Positions 17,701-26,939 of a DNA stretch of 64,000 nucleotides are shown here, one piece after another (position 1 is the first letter of the stretch; each line of letters begins with the position of its first letter). A program made the translations under genes and the position numbers. The stretch covers positions 124,001-188,000 of the forward strand of contig NZ_BRZA01000001.1 of the NCBI RefSeq assembly GCF_026012395.1, given 5' to 3'. This stretch comes from Lysinibacillus piscis (GTDB lineage: Bacteria > Bacillota > Bacilli > Bacillales_A > Planococcaceae). The notes beneath the pieces are model-generated. The model made no database searches. It saw nothing but the letters and a program-made list of their open reading frames with translations, and had not been told where the DNA came from.

Positions 17701-18715
17701 AACCACCGATATGTGACATTTCAATTTTAGCCTGTTGTCTTTTTGCCATTGTTTGTTCATTACGTTCATCTGAATAACGGTCTGTACGCTGCTGCCAAAC
17801 AGCCGCAATACGCTTTGCTATCGTGGCATCATCTATGTCTGCACGCAACCAATCTCGTAAATTTGTGCCCTCTGTGGCAAATAAACAAGTATACAATTTC
17901 CCCTCTGCTGAAATACGTGCACGTGAACAAGTCGCACAAAAAGAATCTGTAACAGAGGAAATAATGCCAATTTCACCTTGTCCATCCGCATATTGATAGC
18001 GTGTTGCCACCTCTCCCGTATAATGTGGCACAGCAGGCACTAAGGGAGCAATTTGCTGTACTTGCTCAAGAATTTCCTTCTTCGATACAACATCATCTAG
18101 ACGCCAGCCATTGGAATTACCAACATCCATATATTCGATATAGCGCAAAATATGCTGTTTTTCTTGAAAAAATCGAGCCATCTCCACAATGTCTTGCTCA
18201 TTTTTTCCTTTTTGTACAACCATATTAATTTTTACGAGTAAGCCCGCCTCTGCAGCTTTTTCAATACCCTCTAGCACCGTTGCGACCTTTCCACGATGAC
18301 CATTCATCACTGCAAAACGCTGTTCATCTAATGAATCAAGACTAACAGATACCCTTGATAAACCTGCCTTTGCTAAATCTTGTGCATATTTTTTTAATAA
18401 AGTGCCATTTGTTGTCAATGCAATATCCTCTACCCCCTCAATGTGATGAATACGCTCAACTAACACAGGTAAATCCCGACGTAGCAATGGTTCCCCACCT
18501 GTAATTCGAATTTTTTTAACACCTAAGGACACGAAAACTTTCACTAAGCGCTCAATTTCCTCGAAGCTCAAAATTTTATCAGAGGGCAAAAAGGCATAAT
18601 CTGCTCCAAATAGCTCTGCTGGCATACAATATTGACAGCGAAAGTTACAGCGATCTGTGACAGATATTCTTAAATCTCGCAACGGTCTTTGTAGCTGATC
18701 TCGTAAATCATTCAC
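17699..18715 (-). CDS. moaA: GTP 3',8-cyclase
   Basis: Radical-SAM enzyme that, with MoaC, converts GTP to cyclic pyranopterin. The N-terminal cluster motif [10 protein letters not shown], the [10 protein letters not shown] loop and the C-terminal second cluster ([10 protein letters not shown] ... CLFATEG) are all present; the protein ends in the catalytically needed Gly-Gly (SHIGG). The GTG at 18715 is chosen since GGGAGG lies 7 nt upstream; an earlier ATG at 18733 would put that site inside the gene. It overlaps fdhD by 8 nt, giving an fdhD-moaA operon. Confidence 0.95.
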   Translation of the reverse strand: MNDLRDQLQRPLRDLRISVTDRCNFRCQYCMPAELFGADYAFLPSDKILSFEEIERLVKVFVSLGVKKIRITGGEPLLRRDLPVLVERIHHIEGVEDIALTTNGTLLKKYAQDLAKAGLSRVSVSLDSLDEQRFAVMNGHRGKVATVLEGIEKAAEAGLLVKINMVVQKGKNEQDIVEMARFFQEKQHILRYIEYMDVGNSNGWRLDDVVSKKEILEQVQQIAPLVPAVPHYTGEVATRYQYADGQGEIGIISSVTDSFCATCSRARISAEGKLYTCLFATEGTNLRDWLRADIDDATIAKRIAAVWQQRTDRYSDERNEQTMAKRQQAKIEMSHIGG

Positions 18716-19526
18716 CAAGAATCCCTCCCTCATTTTTGGGTAATTGAATACGTTCAGGATGTGTATAAATATTCAATGTATTGTGGCGAATAAAGCCCAC
18801 TGTTGTAATACCTAGCTGCTCTGCTAATTGTAAAGCTAAGTCTGTTGGTGCTGATTTCGATAAAACAATCGCACAGCCAATTTTAGATACTTTTAATAAT
18901 ATTTCCGAGGAAATACGTCCACTAAATACAATGATTTTGTCCTGCATACGAATATTATTACGCAAACAATAGCCGTAAATTTTATCCAATGCATTATGAC
19001 GTCCAATATCCATACGACTTACGACAACATCGTCTACCTGACATAATGTGGCATTATGCACACCACCTGTTTGTTTGAACATTACTGCAGCATCCTGCAT
19101 TTCTTGTATAAGACGAAAACAATCATCCGTTGTTATTTGTACATGACTACCCTGCATAGTTTTAGCTGTTAGCGCATCATTAGCAAAGACAAAGCCTTGA
19201 CGACTCATCCCACAACACGAAGTAATGTAGCGCTTATTTTGAATTTGTTGAGAATACGGATTTACATGCTTTGTAGTAATATGCACAAAACCCTCTTGCT
19301 CCTGATACCAAATATCTTCAATATCATCGAACCCTCGTATAATACGCTCTGATGTTAAATAGCCCACCACCATATCCTCCACATACTCTGGTGTACAAAC
19401 CATCGTCACAAATTCTTGTCCATTAATCTTCACCGTCACTGCGTATTCTGTGACAATTGTATCCTCTATTTCAGTCATTTGATGATGCTCAACACGAAAA
19501 ATTTTGCGTACGACTGCTTTTTCCAT
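18708..19526 (-). CDS. fdhD: Formate dehydrogenase sulfurtransferase FdhD
   Basis: Transfers sulfur from IscS-type desulfurases to the Mo-bisMGD cofactor, needed for formate dehydrogenase activity. Family landmarks: [14 protein letters not shown], the [10 protein letters not shown] cysteine motif that carries the sulfur, [12 protein letters not shown]-like ([13 protein letters not shown]) and [13 protein letters not shown]. About 272 aa, normal. The ATG at 19526 is preferred over the TTG three bases earlier. It is 12 nt downstream of the MpsC-like gene and overlaps moaA; fdhA lies divergent upstream. Confidence 0.95.
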   Translation of the reverse strand: MEKAVVRKIFRVEHHQMTEIEDTIVTEYAVTVKINGQEFVTMVCTPEYVEDMVVGYLTSERIIRGFDDIEDIWYQEQEGFVHITTKHVNPYSQQIQNKRYITSCCGMSRQGFVFANDALTAKTMQGSHVQITTDDCFRLIQEMQDAAVMFKQTGGVHNATLCQVDDVVVSRMDIGRHNALDKIYGYCLRNNIRMQDKIIVFSGRISSEILLKVSKIGCAIVLSKSAPTDLALQLAEQLGITTVGFIRHNTLNIYTHPERIQLPKNEGGILGE

Positions 19527-19538
19527 CAAGCTTCGCCT

Positions 19539-19886
19539 CTATTCACTAATAATGTCTTCAAAAATAAATACCGAAATCGCCACATCCTCTTCAATTTTAA
19601 TATCCGAAAATAAATGCAGTAGCTTTGATCCGATTAATTCCTCCATACCTGCTGGTGGCTCTTTTGTATACAATTCCTGAATCATCCTTGTACGTGCAGC
19701 ACGAACAATTTGTAAACCCTCTGGCGTGCTTGCGATAAATCTCTCTGTCGGCGTCATATTACCGTATAAAGTGGACACAGCCATATTTTCTACAAAAACC
19801 GTATGAATACGCTCTGGTCCTTTTCCAAATAATTCTTTGCGTAGTTTTCGTATAATGTCATTAAATTCATGCACTTTTTTAGACAT
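19539..19886 (-). CDS. DUF2294/MpsC-like protein
   Basis: A ~115-residue soluble protein of the DUF2294 type (renamed MpsC after a proposed Na+-dependent membrane-potential system). Visible: the basic start (NDIIRKLRKELFGKGPERI), VFVENMAVSTLYGNMTPTER, and ARTRMIQELY, all characteristic of the family. Reported biochemical role is limited. It heads the fdhD-moaA operon and faces fdhA. The second in-frame ATG (19886) has GGGAG at 10 nt, whereas the first is 1 nt from it. Confidence 0.8.
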   Translation of the reverse strand: MSKKVHEFNDIIRKLRKELFGKGPERIHTVFVENMAVSTLYGNMTPTERFIASTPEGLQIVRAARTRMIQELYTKEPPAGMEELIGSKLLHLFSDIKIEEDVAISVFIFEDIISE

Positions 19887-20145
19887 AGTATCCATGCTCC
19901 CAACGTAATTAAACTGTCATTACCCTTATAGTTTGTTAATCATATAGCAACTTGAAAAAAATTTAAAGAGAAAAACATTTCACCATCTATCATGTTTCGA
20001 CATCATTATACACAGTTGAACAACAAAATGGTTCATACGATTTTTGTTCATTTATCACTTTCACACAAAAAATATTTGTTGTACTTGATGCTACATTGCA
20101 CTACACTTTTACATAAAAAAGATTCACTAAATGACAATAAAAGGA

Positions 20146-20174
20146 TTGTCCATTTGTCATGAGGAGGCTATAAT
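20146..20174 (+). promoter_or_regulatory. SigA-type promoter for fdhA
   Basis: TTGTCC (20146-20151), a 17-bp spacer and a perfect TATAAT (20169-20174). Predicted start near 20181 gives a ~190-nt leader before fdhA. The 19887-20145 stretch upstream is AT-rich with no gene seen. Confidence 0.75.
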
Positions 20175-20180
20175 AAAAAT

Positions 20181-20372
20181 AAATATAATGGCATTGGGAT
20201 ATTTATGAATTGGAATGTTCAAATGTTATTATGCAATTAAATGACAAGTAGATTGAATCTCTAGCAAGTCCTGCTAAAGATTTTATCCACCATGAATGAC
20301 TAACATGCAAATAGCGTGTCGTTTCGTGGTGGATTTTTTGTATTCGTCATATTTTTTGGAGGGGGAATTCTT
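20181..20372 (+). ncRNA. Structured fdhA 5' leader, candidate riboswitch or attenuator
   Basis: The leader holds a hairpin at 20256-20282 (10 of 11 pairs, loop AGTCC) followed 2 nt later by a strong terminator hairpin (20285-20339). A GGAGGGGG ribosome site and ATG come after the terminator, so every fdhA transcript must read through it. The hairpin loop AGTCC can pair with GGATT in the terminator's right arm, a possible antitermination contact. I recognise no named RNA family; the ligand is unknown, with Mo/W cofactor or formate as guesses from context. Confidence 0.55.
20285..20339 (+). terminator. Intrinsic terminator inside the fdhA leader
   Basis: ATCCACCA (20285-20292) pairs with TGGTGGAT (20327-20334), extended by a further four pairs and an inner stem, then a run of six T. 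No plus-strand gene ends upstream, so it is most likely an attenuator. Confidence 0.8.
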
Positions 20373-23309
20373 ATGACTACAATTACTATTAACGGTGTAT
20401 CGTATGGTGTAGCAGAGGGAGCTACGATTCTCGATACCATTAATCAAAACGGCATTGCCCACCCACAAATTTGTCATGTACCAGCGGTTGATCCGATTGA
20501 AACTTGTGATACATGCATTGTGGAAGTGAATGGTCAACTGGTGCGTTCTTGTTCAACAAAAGCGGTGGATGGTATGAATATCCAGCTTACCTCTGATCGA
20601 GCCAAAGCTGCTCAAACAGAGGCGATGGATCGTTTACTGGAGAACCATTTACTGTACTGTACAGTGTGTGACAATAACAATGGCAACTGTACATTGCATA
20701 ATACAGCAGAGCTAATGGAAATTGAGCATCAAAAATATCCTTACAAGCCGAAAGTACCAGCGTGTGAGGTCGATATGTCCCACCCATTTTATCGCTATGA
20801 CCCGAACCAGTGTATCGCTTGCGGTCAATGTGTAGAGGTTTGTCAAAGCCTACAAGTCAATGAAACATTATCGCTCGACTGGGAAGCAGACCGACCACGT
20901 GTTATTTGGGATACAGGTGTTGCCATTAACGATTCCTCTTGTGTTAGCTGTGGGCAATGTGTCACAGTGTGTCCATGTAATGCCTTAATGGAAAAATCCA
21001 TGCTTGGAGAAGCTGGCTTTATGACAGGGCTAAAACAAGATATGCTAGATCCAATGATCCATTTAATTAAAGAGGTAGAGCCTGGCTATAGTGGTATTTT
21101 TGCTGTTTCTGAAGTTGAAGCAGCTATGCGTAGTAAGCGAACAAAGAAAACAAAAACGGTATGTACATTCTGTGGTGTCGGCTGTTCATTTGAAGTGTGG
21201 ACAAAGGGACGTAAAATTTTGAAAGTACAACCTTCTGATGGCCCTGTTAATGCTATTTCGACTTGTGTAAAAGGAAAATTCGGCTGGGATTTTGTCAACT
21301 CAGAGGAACGTATTACAAAGCCATTGATTCGTAAAAATGATGAATTTGTTGAAGCATCATGGGAGGAAGCACTTGATTTAATCGCTACAAAACTTGGAGG
21401 TATTCATAAAGAATACGGTTCTGGCTCTGTTGGCTTTATTTCTTCTTCTAAAATTACGAATGAGGAAAATTATTTAATTCAAAAAATGGCACGTCAATTA
21501 TTCCAAACAAATGATGTCGACAATTGTTCTCGTTATTGCCAATCTCCTGCGACGGATGGCTTGTTACGTACAGTAGGTCTTGGTGGTGATGCTGGTACGA
21601 TTAAGGATATTGCCAAAGCAGGTCTTGTTATCATCGTTGGGGCAAACCCTGCGGAAGGGCATCCTGTCTTAGCAACGCGTGTCAAACGTGCACATAAATT
21701 ACACGGGCAAAAATTAATCGTGGCAGATGTTCGAAAACATGAAATGGCAGAGCGCTCTGATATTTTCATGCGTCCAAAGCAAGGAACCGATCAAGTATGG
21801 TTAATGGCTGTGACCAAATATATCATTGACCAAGGCTGGCATGATGAAGCCTTTATTCAAGAAAATGTGAATTTCTTTGATGATTTCAAACATGTGCTTG
21901 AAAAATATACATTGGATTATGCAGAAGAGCAAACAGGCATTACGAAAGAAACATTAATACAAGTAGCTGAAATGATTCGTGATGCAGATGGTACATGTAT
22001 CCTTTGGGGTATGGGTGTCACACAAAATACAGGTGGCTCTTATACATCTGCCGCCATTTCTAATCTATTGCTAGCGACTGGTAACTATCGCCGTTCAGGG
22101 GCTGGTGCTTACCCGCTTCGTGGTCACAACAATGTGCAAGGAGCTTGTGATATGGGGACATTACCAAACCTATTACCAGGCTATCAAAAAGTTACGAACG
22201 ATGAAGAACGTGCAAAATTTGAGCAAGCATACGGTGTGACAATCCCTTCACAGCCAGGTCGCACAAATATGGCGATGTTGGATGCAATTATGGAAGGTAA
22301 AATGAAAGCTATGTATTTAGTCGGAGAAGATATGGCACTTGTCGATTGCAATGCCAATCATGTAGACCAAGTGCTATCACAATTAGATTTCTTTGTTGTG
22401 CAAGATTGCTTCTTATCCCGTACAGCACAATATGCAGATGTTATTTTACCAGCAGCTCCTTCTCTTGAAAAAGAAGGAACATTTACGAATACAGAGCGTC
22501 GTGTACAGCGTCTTTATCAAGCATTACCAACGCTTGGTGAATCAAAAGCCGATTGGGAAATATTACAGACAGTTGCTCAGCGTTTAGGAGCAGATTGGCA
22601 TTATAGTCATCCAAGTGATATTTTTGCTGAAATGGCAAGTCTTTCACCTATTTTTGCACAGGCAAATTATGATGTACTAGAAGGCTGGGGTAGCTTCTGC
22701 TGGGGTAGCCTAGATGGTAAAGATACACCTTTACTATATGAAGATGGCTTTAATTTCCCAGATCAAAAGGCTCGTTTTGCTTTAGATGATTGGATTCCGC
22801 CTGTTGAATATGAGGCACAATATGACTGTCTTATTAATAACGGACGTATGCTAGAGCATTTTCATGAAGGCAATTTAACAAATAAATCAAAAGGTATTCA
22901 AGCCAAAGTTCCTGAAATTTTTGTAGAAGTATCACCTGAATTAGCAAAAGAACGTGGCATTGAGGATGGCACTCTACTTCGTTTAGTATCGCCATATGGT
23001 GCATTAAAATTGAATGCACTTGTCACAAGCCGTGTACAAGGCAATGAACTATTTTTACCAATGAATTCAGTTAACAAAGAGTCAGCCATTAACTTCCTAA
23101 CAGGACCAGCTAAGGACATTAATACCTCTACACCTGCTTATAAGCAAACAAAGGTGCGTGTCGAAGTGTTAAAAGCAAAAGGGAAAAATCCACTTCCTAG
23201 AACAAATCCACGCTATAAACAACGCCATCCACAAAATGGTGTGGAAGTAGCGCGCAAATGGAACCGTCCTGGCTATGTTCACTTAACAACTACAAACGAA
23301 GGGAAGTGA
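20373..23309 (+). CDS. fdhA: Formate dehydrogenase alpha subunit, Cys-type, with fused iron-sulfur domains
   Basis: A ~978-residue molybdenum bis-MGD oxidoreductase oxidising formate to CO2. In order: an N-terminal [2Fe-2S] ferredoxin-like domain (CHVP...CDTC), a His/Cys cluster domain (LYCTVCDNNNGNC), two [4Fe-4S] sites (CIACGQCVEVC and CVSCGQCVTVC), the catalytic-domain cluster (CTFCGVGC), and the active-site Cys at about residue 389 (SRYCQSPAT), an ordinary TGC codon rather than selenocysteine. The C-terminal molydopterin-binding domain includes NNGRMLEHFHEGN. The ATG at 20373 follows GGAGGGGG; an ORF start at 20316 lies inside the leader terminator. Related to B. subtilis YrhE/YjgC. Confidence 0.95.
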   Translation: MTTITINGVSYGVAEGATILDTINQNGIAHPQICHVPAVDPIETCDTCIVEVNGQLVRSCSTKAVDGMNIQLTSDRAKAAQTEAMDRLLENHLLYCTVCDNNNGNCTLHNTAELMEIEHQKYPYKPKVPACEVDMSHPFYRYDPNQCIACGQCVEVCQSLQVNETLSLDWEADRPRVIWDTGVAINDSSCVSCGQCVTVCPCNALMEKSMLGEAGFMTGLKQDMLDPMIHLIKEVEPGYSGIFAVSEVEAAMRSKRTKKTKTVCTFCGVGCSFEVWTKGRKILKVQPSDGPVNAISTCVKGKFGWDFVNSEERITKPLIRKNDEFVEASWEEALDLIATKLGGIHKEYGSGSVGFISSSKITNEENYLIQKMARQLFQTNDVDNCSRYCQSPATDGLLRTVGLGGDAGTIKDIAKAGLVIIVGANPAEGHPVLATRVKRAHKLHGQKLIVADVRKHEMAERSDIFMRPKQGTDQVWLMAVTKYIIDQGWHDEAFIQENVNFFDDFKHVLEKYTLDYAEEQTGITKETLIQVAEMIRDADGTCILWGMGVTQNTGGSYTSAAISNLLLATGNYRRSGAGAYPLRGHNNVQGACDMGTLPNLLPGYQKVTNDEERAKFEQAYGVTIPSQPGRTNMAMLDAIMEGKMKAMYLVGEDMALVDCNANHVDQVLSQLDFFVVQDCFLSRTAQYADVILPAAPSLEKEGTFTNTERRVQRLYQALPTLGESKADWEILQTVAQRLGADWHYSHPSDIFAEMASLSPIFAQANYDVLEGWGSFCWGSLDGKDTPLLYEDGFNFPDQKARFALDDWIPPVEYEAQYDCLINNGRMLEHFHEGNLTNKSKGIQAKVPEIFVEVSPELAKERGIEDGTLLRLVSPYGALKLNALVTSRVQGNELFLPMNSVNKESAINFLTGPAKDINTSTPAYKQTKVRVEVLKAKGKNPLPRTNPRYKQRHPQNGVEVARKWNRPGYVHLTTTNEGK

Positions 23310-23313
23310 TTGT

Positions 23314-23796
23314 ATGGCGAAGCCTATTACAACAATAAAAAAAGAAACATTCACGGAAGAACAGCTAAAAGAACAAAAGCTGGAAAATTTAAAACAGCTG
23401 CTTGCTGAAAATGAGGATACTGTCAATCAACTTTTTACGATAATGACGGAATTACATGATATTGGTGCTTTAGAAGCGGCAAATAAGTTATTAGAAGCGA
23501 AAGAAGAAGTAGCCCATATTGCATTAGGTCAAATGACACGTAAACCTGTAACAAATATTATTAATAATTTAATGGGCGTTGCAGGGGCTTTAACGGAATT
23601 GAATCCAGAGACAACAGCCAAACTCATCGATAGTGTGAATACAGGTTTAGTAGAAGCAAATAAAGCTGTTGATACAGCTGAAAAAATAAGTATATTTCGC
23701 TTAGCTAAGCTACTAAAAGACCCAGATGTTAACCGTGCTATGAATTTTGGCATTCACTTCTTAAAAGGTCTTGGCAAAGGCTTGAAAAATGACTAA
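23314..23796 (+). CDS. DUF1641 protein, formate dehydrogenase partner
   Basis: 160-residue helical protein of the DUF1641 family, four bases after fdhA. The same pair occurs in B. subtilis (yrhE-yrhD, yjgC-yjgD). Residues ~45-75 include LFTIMTELHDIGALEAANKLLEAKEE, and the C-terminal half has the conserved ...DPDVNRAMNFGIHFLKGLGK segment. No cofactor motif or membrane helix. Probably a subunit or assembly partner of FdhA (inference from fixed pairing). Followed by a clear terminator. Confidence 0.9.
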   Translation: MAKPITTIKKETFTEEQLKEQKLENLKQLLAENEDTVNQLFTIMTELHDIGALEAANKLLEAKEEVAHIALGQMTRKPVTNIINNLMGVAGALTELNPETTAKLIDSVNTGLVEANKAVDTAEKISIFRLAKLLKDPDVNRAMNFGIHFLKGLGKGLKND

Positions 23797-23802
23797 TTAT
23801 CT

Positions 23803-23834
23803 AGAAATCCCTGTGTTTGCAGGGATTTCTCTTT
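23803..23834. terminator. Terminator after fdhA-DUF1641
   Basis: Perfect 11-bp stem AGAAATCCCTG (23803-23813) with CAGGGATTTCT (23820-23830), 6-nt loop, then a short pyrimidine-rich tail. Confidence 0.85.
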
Positions 23835-24123
23835 ATGAATAGCCCACTTTTTTTAAAATATCCATAAAATAAAAACGATACGTGTTTTGCACAAAGCTTT
23901 CTAATGGTAAGCCAACATTTACTTGATACTTCGTAAAAATAAAATAAAAGCGTTTATCCCATTTTAAACGTAAATATTCCCCTGCCTCCTCACCATATTT
24001 CTCCGTAAATTCCATGATTAAAGGCTCAATCATATCAGCGCAATGAGCTTTTAAATGAGCAAGTGCGTCGATATCCTTATCCCTTTGAAAACGTATGATC
24101 CACTCTGTTAATTGTTCATCCAT
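23833..24123 (-). CDS. Small helical protein, possibly sigma-factor-like N-terminal fragment
   Basis: A 96-residue acidic/aromatic protein. The layout 'FYFIFTKYQVNVGLPLESFV' followed by a helical FMDILKK end recalls region 1.2/2.1 of small extracytoplasmic or SigO-type sigma subunits and HTH_16-like domains, where such a module stands alone in a two-part sigma. No DNA-binding region 4 is present. It converges on the DUF1641 gene and lies ~18 nt after the flavodoxin-fold gene, so it could be its operon partner. Function not known. Confidence 0.7.
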   Translation of the reverse strand: MDEQLTEWIIRFQRDKDIDALAHLKAHCADMIEPLIMEFTEKYGEEAGEYLRLKWDKRFYFIFTKYQVNVGLPLESFVQNTYRFYFMDILKKVGYS

Positions 24124-24141
24124 TTATGCGAACCTTCCTTA

Positions 24142-24729
24142 TTAATAAGCGATTTTTTGAAAATATCGATAAACATGTTCAAGCTTTTTCTGCTGCTTTC
24201 CTTTATTACTTTCCATCGAGCCGAATTCAAAAAACTTCACTCGCTTCATACCTACAAAACTGAATAAGGCTCTTTTCATTAATATTTTATGTGCATTGTG
24301 TAGCCATAGTAAAGGATAATGTGTTGGACCTTTCATCGTGGAAACACAAACAACGGATTTTCCTTTCAATAATCCTTCAGGCAGTAAGCCTTTTTTATCT
24401 CGATAAGCAAAATTGGCTGCAAATAGCTGGTCAATATAACCGAGTAACATCGCTGGCGGTCTCCCCCACCAAATCGGATACACGAAGACAATTTTATCTG
24501 CCCATATCAGTTGCTCACGATATTTTTCCATTTGAGGGTCACGATACATATCACGACGACGCTTCTGCTCATGAAACACTAATCTCGGGTCAAATTGCTC
24601 CTCATATAAATCAAGGACTTGAATATTATCAATAGCTGGGTTTTCTTGACATCCTTTAATAACTTGCTGTAAAAAAGCATAGTTTAAGCTTTGATGATTT
24701 GGATACGTATACACAATCAATGTATTCAT
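24142..24729 (-). CDS. NAD(P)H-dependent flavodoxin-fold oxidoreductase
   Basis: ~195-residue protein of the NAD(P)H dehydrogenase (quinone)/MdaB-KefF group. It begins NTLIVYTYPNHQSLNYAF, has the FMN-binding IVFVYPIWWGRPPAMLLGYIDQ loop and VSTMKGP segment. Such enzymes reduce quinones or azo and nitro compounds by two electrons. The ATG at 24729 has GGAGG 7 nt upstream. It is divergent from a marR gene, and two MarR-type inverted repeats occupy the gap, so it is probably repressed by that MarR and induced by electrophiles (inference). Confidence 0.92.
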   Translation of the reverse strand: MNTLIVYTYPNHQSLNYAFLQQVIKGCQENPAIDNIQVLDLYEEQFDPRLVFHEQKRRRDMYRDPQMEKYREQLIWADKIVFVYPIWWGRPPAMLLGYIDQLFAANFAYRDKKGLLPEGLLKGKSVVCVSTMKGPTHYPLLWLHNAHKILMKRALFSFVGMKRVKFFEFGSMESNKGKQQKKLEHVYRYFQKIAY

Positions 24730-24746
24730 ACAAGCGCCTCCATTAC

Positions 24747-24800
24747 TTATCATTTGATAACAAAATAATACAGCTCACTTACATAGTTGTCAAATGATAA
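24747..24800. promoter_or_regulatory. Two MarR-type operator sites
   Basis: TTATCATTTGATAA (24747-24760) and TTGTCAAATGATAA (24787-24800) are near-identical inverted repeats 40 bp apart, on the same face of the helix, in the gap between the oxidoreductase and marR genes. Confidence 0.72.
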
Positions 24801-24851
24801 TTGTTTTTAGATAAGTTGTTTGGTATCTTGACAAGTAAGAGGTGAAATTAT

Positions 24852-25292
24852 ATGGACAAACATGATTTATTTCAGCAATTCGTAGCTTTTACTACGACTT
24901 TACATGAAATGACACATACGTTAACACAACATGTAAAGCTCGATCAAATTACCACACTACAATATAAAATTTTAGAATATATTCAAGTAAGTCAAGCTGT
25001 GACAGCAACGGAAATTAGTGATTGTCTGCATATGTCCCTTCCAAATACAAGTCGTGAATTACGGAAATTACAAGAGAAAAAGCTGATTGACAAAATAGGT
25101 GACCCAGAGGACCGACGCAAGCAAGTGATTCGCCTAACACCTACTGGACAAAAGCTGATGGATGAGGCATTTAGCTGTATTGAAGAGCAGTTTTTACAGT
25201 TCATACAACATGCATCTCCACAAGATGTAGCTGCTATCTCTCAAGCGTTAACCGTACTAGAGCAACATTTTTTCTCTGCCCGAAAGTATTGA
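24852..25292 (+). CDS. MarR family transcriptional regulator
   Basis: 146-residue winged-helix dimer. The DNA-recognition helix is in TATEISDCLHMSLPNTSRELRKLQ, and the wing in DPEDRRKQVIRLTPTGQKL, the typical MarR DxRD-like wing. Ribosome site AGAGGTG precedes ATG 24852. Divergent oxidoreductase and twin operators suggest autoregulation. There is no obvious reactive Cys pair; one Cys in the recognition region (ISDCLHM) and one near residue 117 (FSCIEEQ) could sense oxidants. Confidence 0.92.
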   Translation: MDKHDLFQQFVAFTTTLHEMTHTLTQHVKLDQITTLQYKILEYIQVSQAVTATEISDCLHMSLPNTSRELRKLQEKKLIDKIGDPEDRRKQVIRLTPTGQKLMDEAFSCIEEQFLQFIQHASPQDVAAISQALTVLEQHFFSARKY

Positions 25293-25381
25293 GATTGGCT
25301 TAGACAAGCTTTTTTTGATATGCTTATACTTGGTTTCAAAAAAACGTGTCCTGCAAACACGAATAAGGTGGAATATGCGTG

Positions 25382-26326
25382 ATGAATTACAGAGTTTTAT
25401 TGTATTATTTTTACACAACAATCGAGGATCCAACAGCCTTTGCTGAACAGCATTTACAGCAGTGCAAGGAGCTTGAGCTGAAAGGACGTATTTTAGTTGC
25501 GACAGAAGGGATTAATGGTACTGTTTCAGGTACAATTGAAGCAACAGCCGCTTATATGGACCTACTGAAAAACGACCCACGATTTGATGGTATTGTTTTC
25601 AAAATGGATGAGGCAGAGGGTCACACATTTAAAAAAATGCATGTCCGACCACGCCCTGAATTAGTCAATTTAAGCTTAGAGGATGATATAAATCCCCATG
25701 AAATAACAGGTGAGTATTTATCACCGACTCAATTTTTAGAGCAAATGCAGCTTGACGATACAGTCGTATTAGATGTGCGTAATACGTATGAATATGATGT
25801 GGGGCATTTCCGTGGAGCGATTCGCCCAGATGTGAAGAATTTCCGTGATACACCACAATGGGTGCTTGAAAATCGCGAAATGTTTGAAGGAAAACGTGTC
25901 TTAACTTATTGTACAGGTGGCATACGATGTGAAAAATTTTCTGGTTGGTTAAAACGAGAAGGCTTTGACAATGTAGGGCAATTGCACGGTGGTGTTGCTA
26001 GTTATAGTAAAGACCCTGAAGCAAAAGGCCAGCTATGGGACGGGCAAATGTATGTATTCGATGAACGTTTAACTGTACCGATTAACCAAGTTGAGCATAT
26101 CGTAGTAGGACAAGACCATTTCGATGGCACGCCTTGCGAACGCTATATTAACTGTGCCAACCCAGAATGTAACAAACAGATTTTAACCTCAGAAGAAAAT
26201 GAAGCAAAACATTTAGGTGGCTGTACGATAGAATGCACAAAGCATGAACGCAATCGCTATATCGTTAGACACGGCTTAACAGATGAGCAAGTACAGCAAG
26301 CAATCGCTAAGCTAGAGCAAGCATAA
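25382..26326 (+). CDS. trhO: tRNA uridine(34) hydroxylase (UPF0176, rhodanese domain)
   Basis: ~314-residue YceA/TrhO family enzyme that hydroxylates wobble uridine in tRNA using O2. An N-terminal acylphosphatase-like domain ([15 protein letters not shown] at ~30-45) is followed by a rhodanese domain with the catalytic Cys in [15 protein letters not shown] (about residue 178-192). A C-terminal Cys-rich zinc-like part follows ([22 protein letters not shown]). ATG 25382 is used, with AAGGTGG 10 nt upstream; a GTG three bases earlier is also open. Ends in a shared terminator. Confidence 0.93.
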   Translation: MNYRVLLYYFYTTIEDPTAFAEQHLQQCKELELKGRILVATEGINGTVSGTIEATAAYMDLLKNDPRFDGIVFKMDEAEGHTFKKMHVRPRPELVNLSLEDDINPHEITGEYLSPTQFLEQMQLDDTVVLDVRNTYEYDVGHFRGAIRPDVKNFRDTPQWVLENREMFEGKRVLTYCTGGIRCEKFSGWLKREGFDNVGQLHGGVASYSKDPEAKGQLWDGQMYVFDERLTVPINQVEHIVVGQDHFDGTPCERYINCANPECNKQILTSEENEAKHLGGCTIECTKHERNRYIVRHGLTDEQVQQAIAKLEQA

Positions 26327-26380
26327 AATTCTTAACGTGAAACGGGTGAATTCGAGCTGTTTTCGGGCGAACTTCCATAC

Positions 26381-26421
26381 AAAAAACGCAAGCCTCTATT
26401 GCCAAAGAGACTTGCGTTTTT
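26381..26421. terminator. Terminator between trhO and queT
   Basis: AAAAACGCAAG (26382-26392) pairs with CTTGCGTTTTT (26411-26421), with an inner CTCT/AGAG stem; A and T runs flank it, so it works on both strands. Confidence 0.9.
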
Positions 26422-26429
26422 CTAATCTA

Positions 26430-26939
26430 TTATTTCGTAAAATCAATTTTTTTCTTTACTAAATAAATCGTCACACCGCCAACTGTCATAGACAACAATT
26501 CGCCAACACCAACTGTAAACCAAGTTGCCCAAAACGGTAGATCATAAAGTAATGTTAATTGTCCTGCAACAGTAAACATAGAAAATGCAAAAATCAAAGC
26601 TGTAACAATCATTTTCGCTATATCGTTTTTCATATTTTTTGTTATACTGCGACAAAGTAATAGCACCAAAAATGTCGCGATACCGCCAATTGGCACATCT
26701 AATAGCCAAGTAGGGGACATAAAGTTTGCCAGTACAACGCCAGCTGTAACCGCTACTACATAACGCTTATGATATAAAGCGAGATAGTTGAACATTTCCG
26801 ATAATCGTAGCTGTACTGCACCAAAGCTAATAACGGATAAGATGACTGTGACAGCTACATAAAGCGCAGCCACCAATGCCGTTTTCGCAAGCTCACTTGC
26901 TGAAATACGGGGTGATTCTTTTACAATCGATGTATTCAC
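26430..26939 (-). CDS. queT: Queuosine precursor transporter QueT
   Basis: ~170-residue integral membrane protein of the QueT (COG4708) type, an ECF-transporter S component for queuosine precursors such as preQ1 or queuine. About five or six hydrophobic segments; the conserved QLRLSEMFNYLALYHKRYV and DVPIGGIATFLVL stretches are family hallmarks. The GTG at 26939 is chosen because AAAGGAG lies 7 nt before it; the ATG at 26969 is inside the 5' leader. A structured leader with an anti-ribosome-site sequence precedes it. Confidence 0.9.
   Translation of the reverse strand: MNTSIVKESPRISASELAKTALVAALYVAVTVILSVISFGAVQLRLSEMFNYLALYHKRYVVAVTAGVVLANFMSPTWLLDVPIGGIATFLVLLLCRSITKNMKNDIAKMIVTALIFAFSMFTVAGQLTLLYDLPFWATWFTVGVGELLSMTVGGVTIYLVKKKIDFTK

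Noticed and set aside
20201-20260. Short open frame (MNWNVQM...) in the fdhA leader as a leader peptide
   Set aside because: No ribosome site precedes its ATG; the GAGGAGG sequence lies in the promoter spacer and would not be transcribed.
21520-21560. Selenocysteine-type formate dehydrogenase
   Set aside because: The active-site codon is TGC (Cys) and no SECIS-like hairpin follows.
23833-24123. Naming the 96-residue protein as a sigma factor
   Set aside because: Only a general resemblance of a short segment; no region 4 and no clear region 2 core motif.
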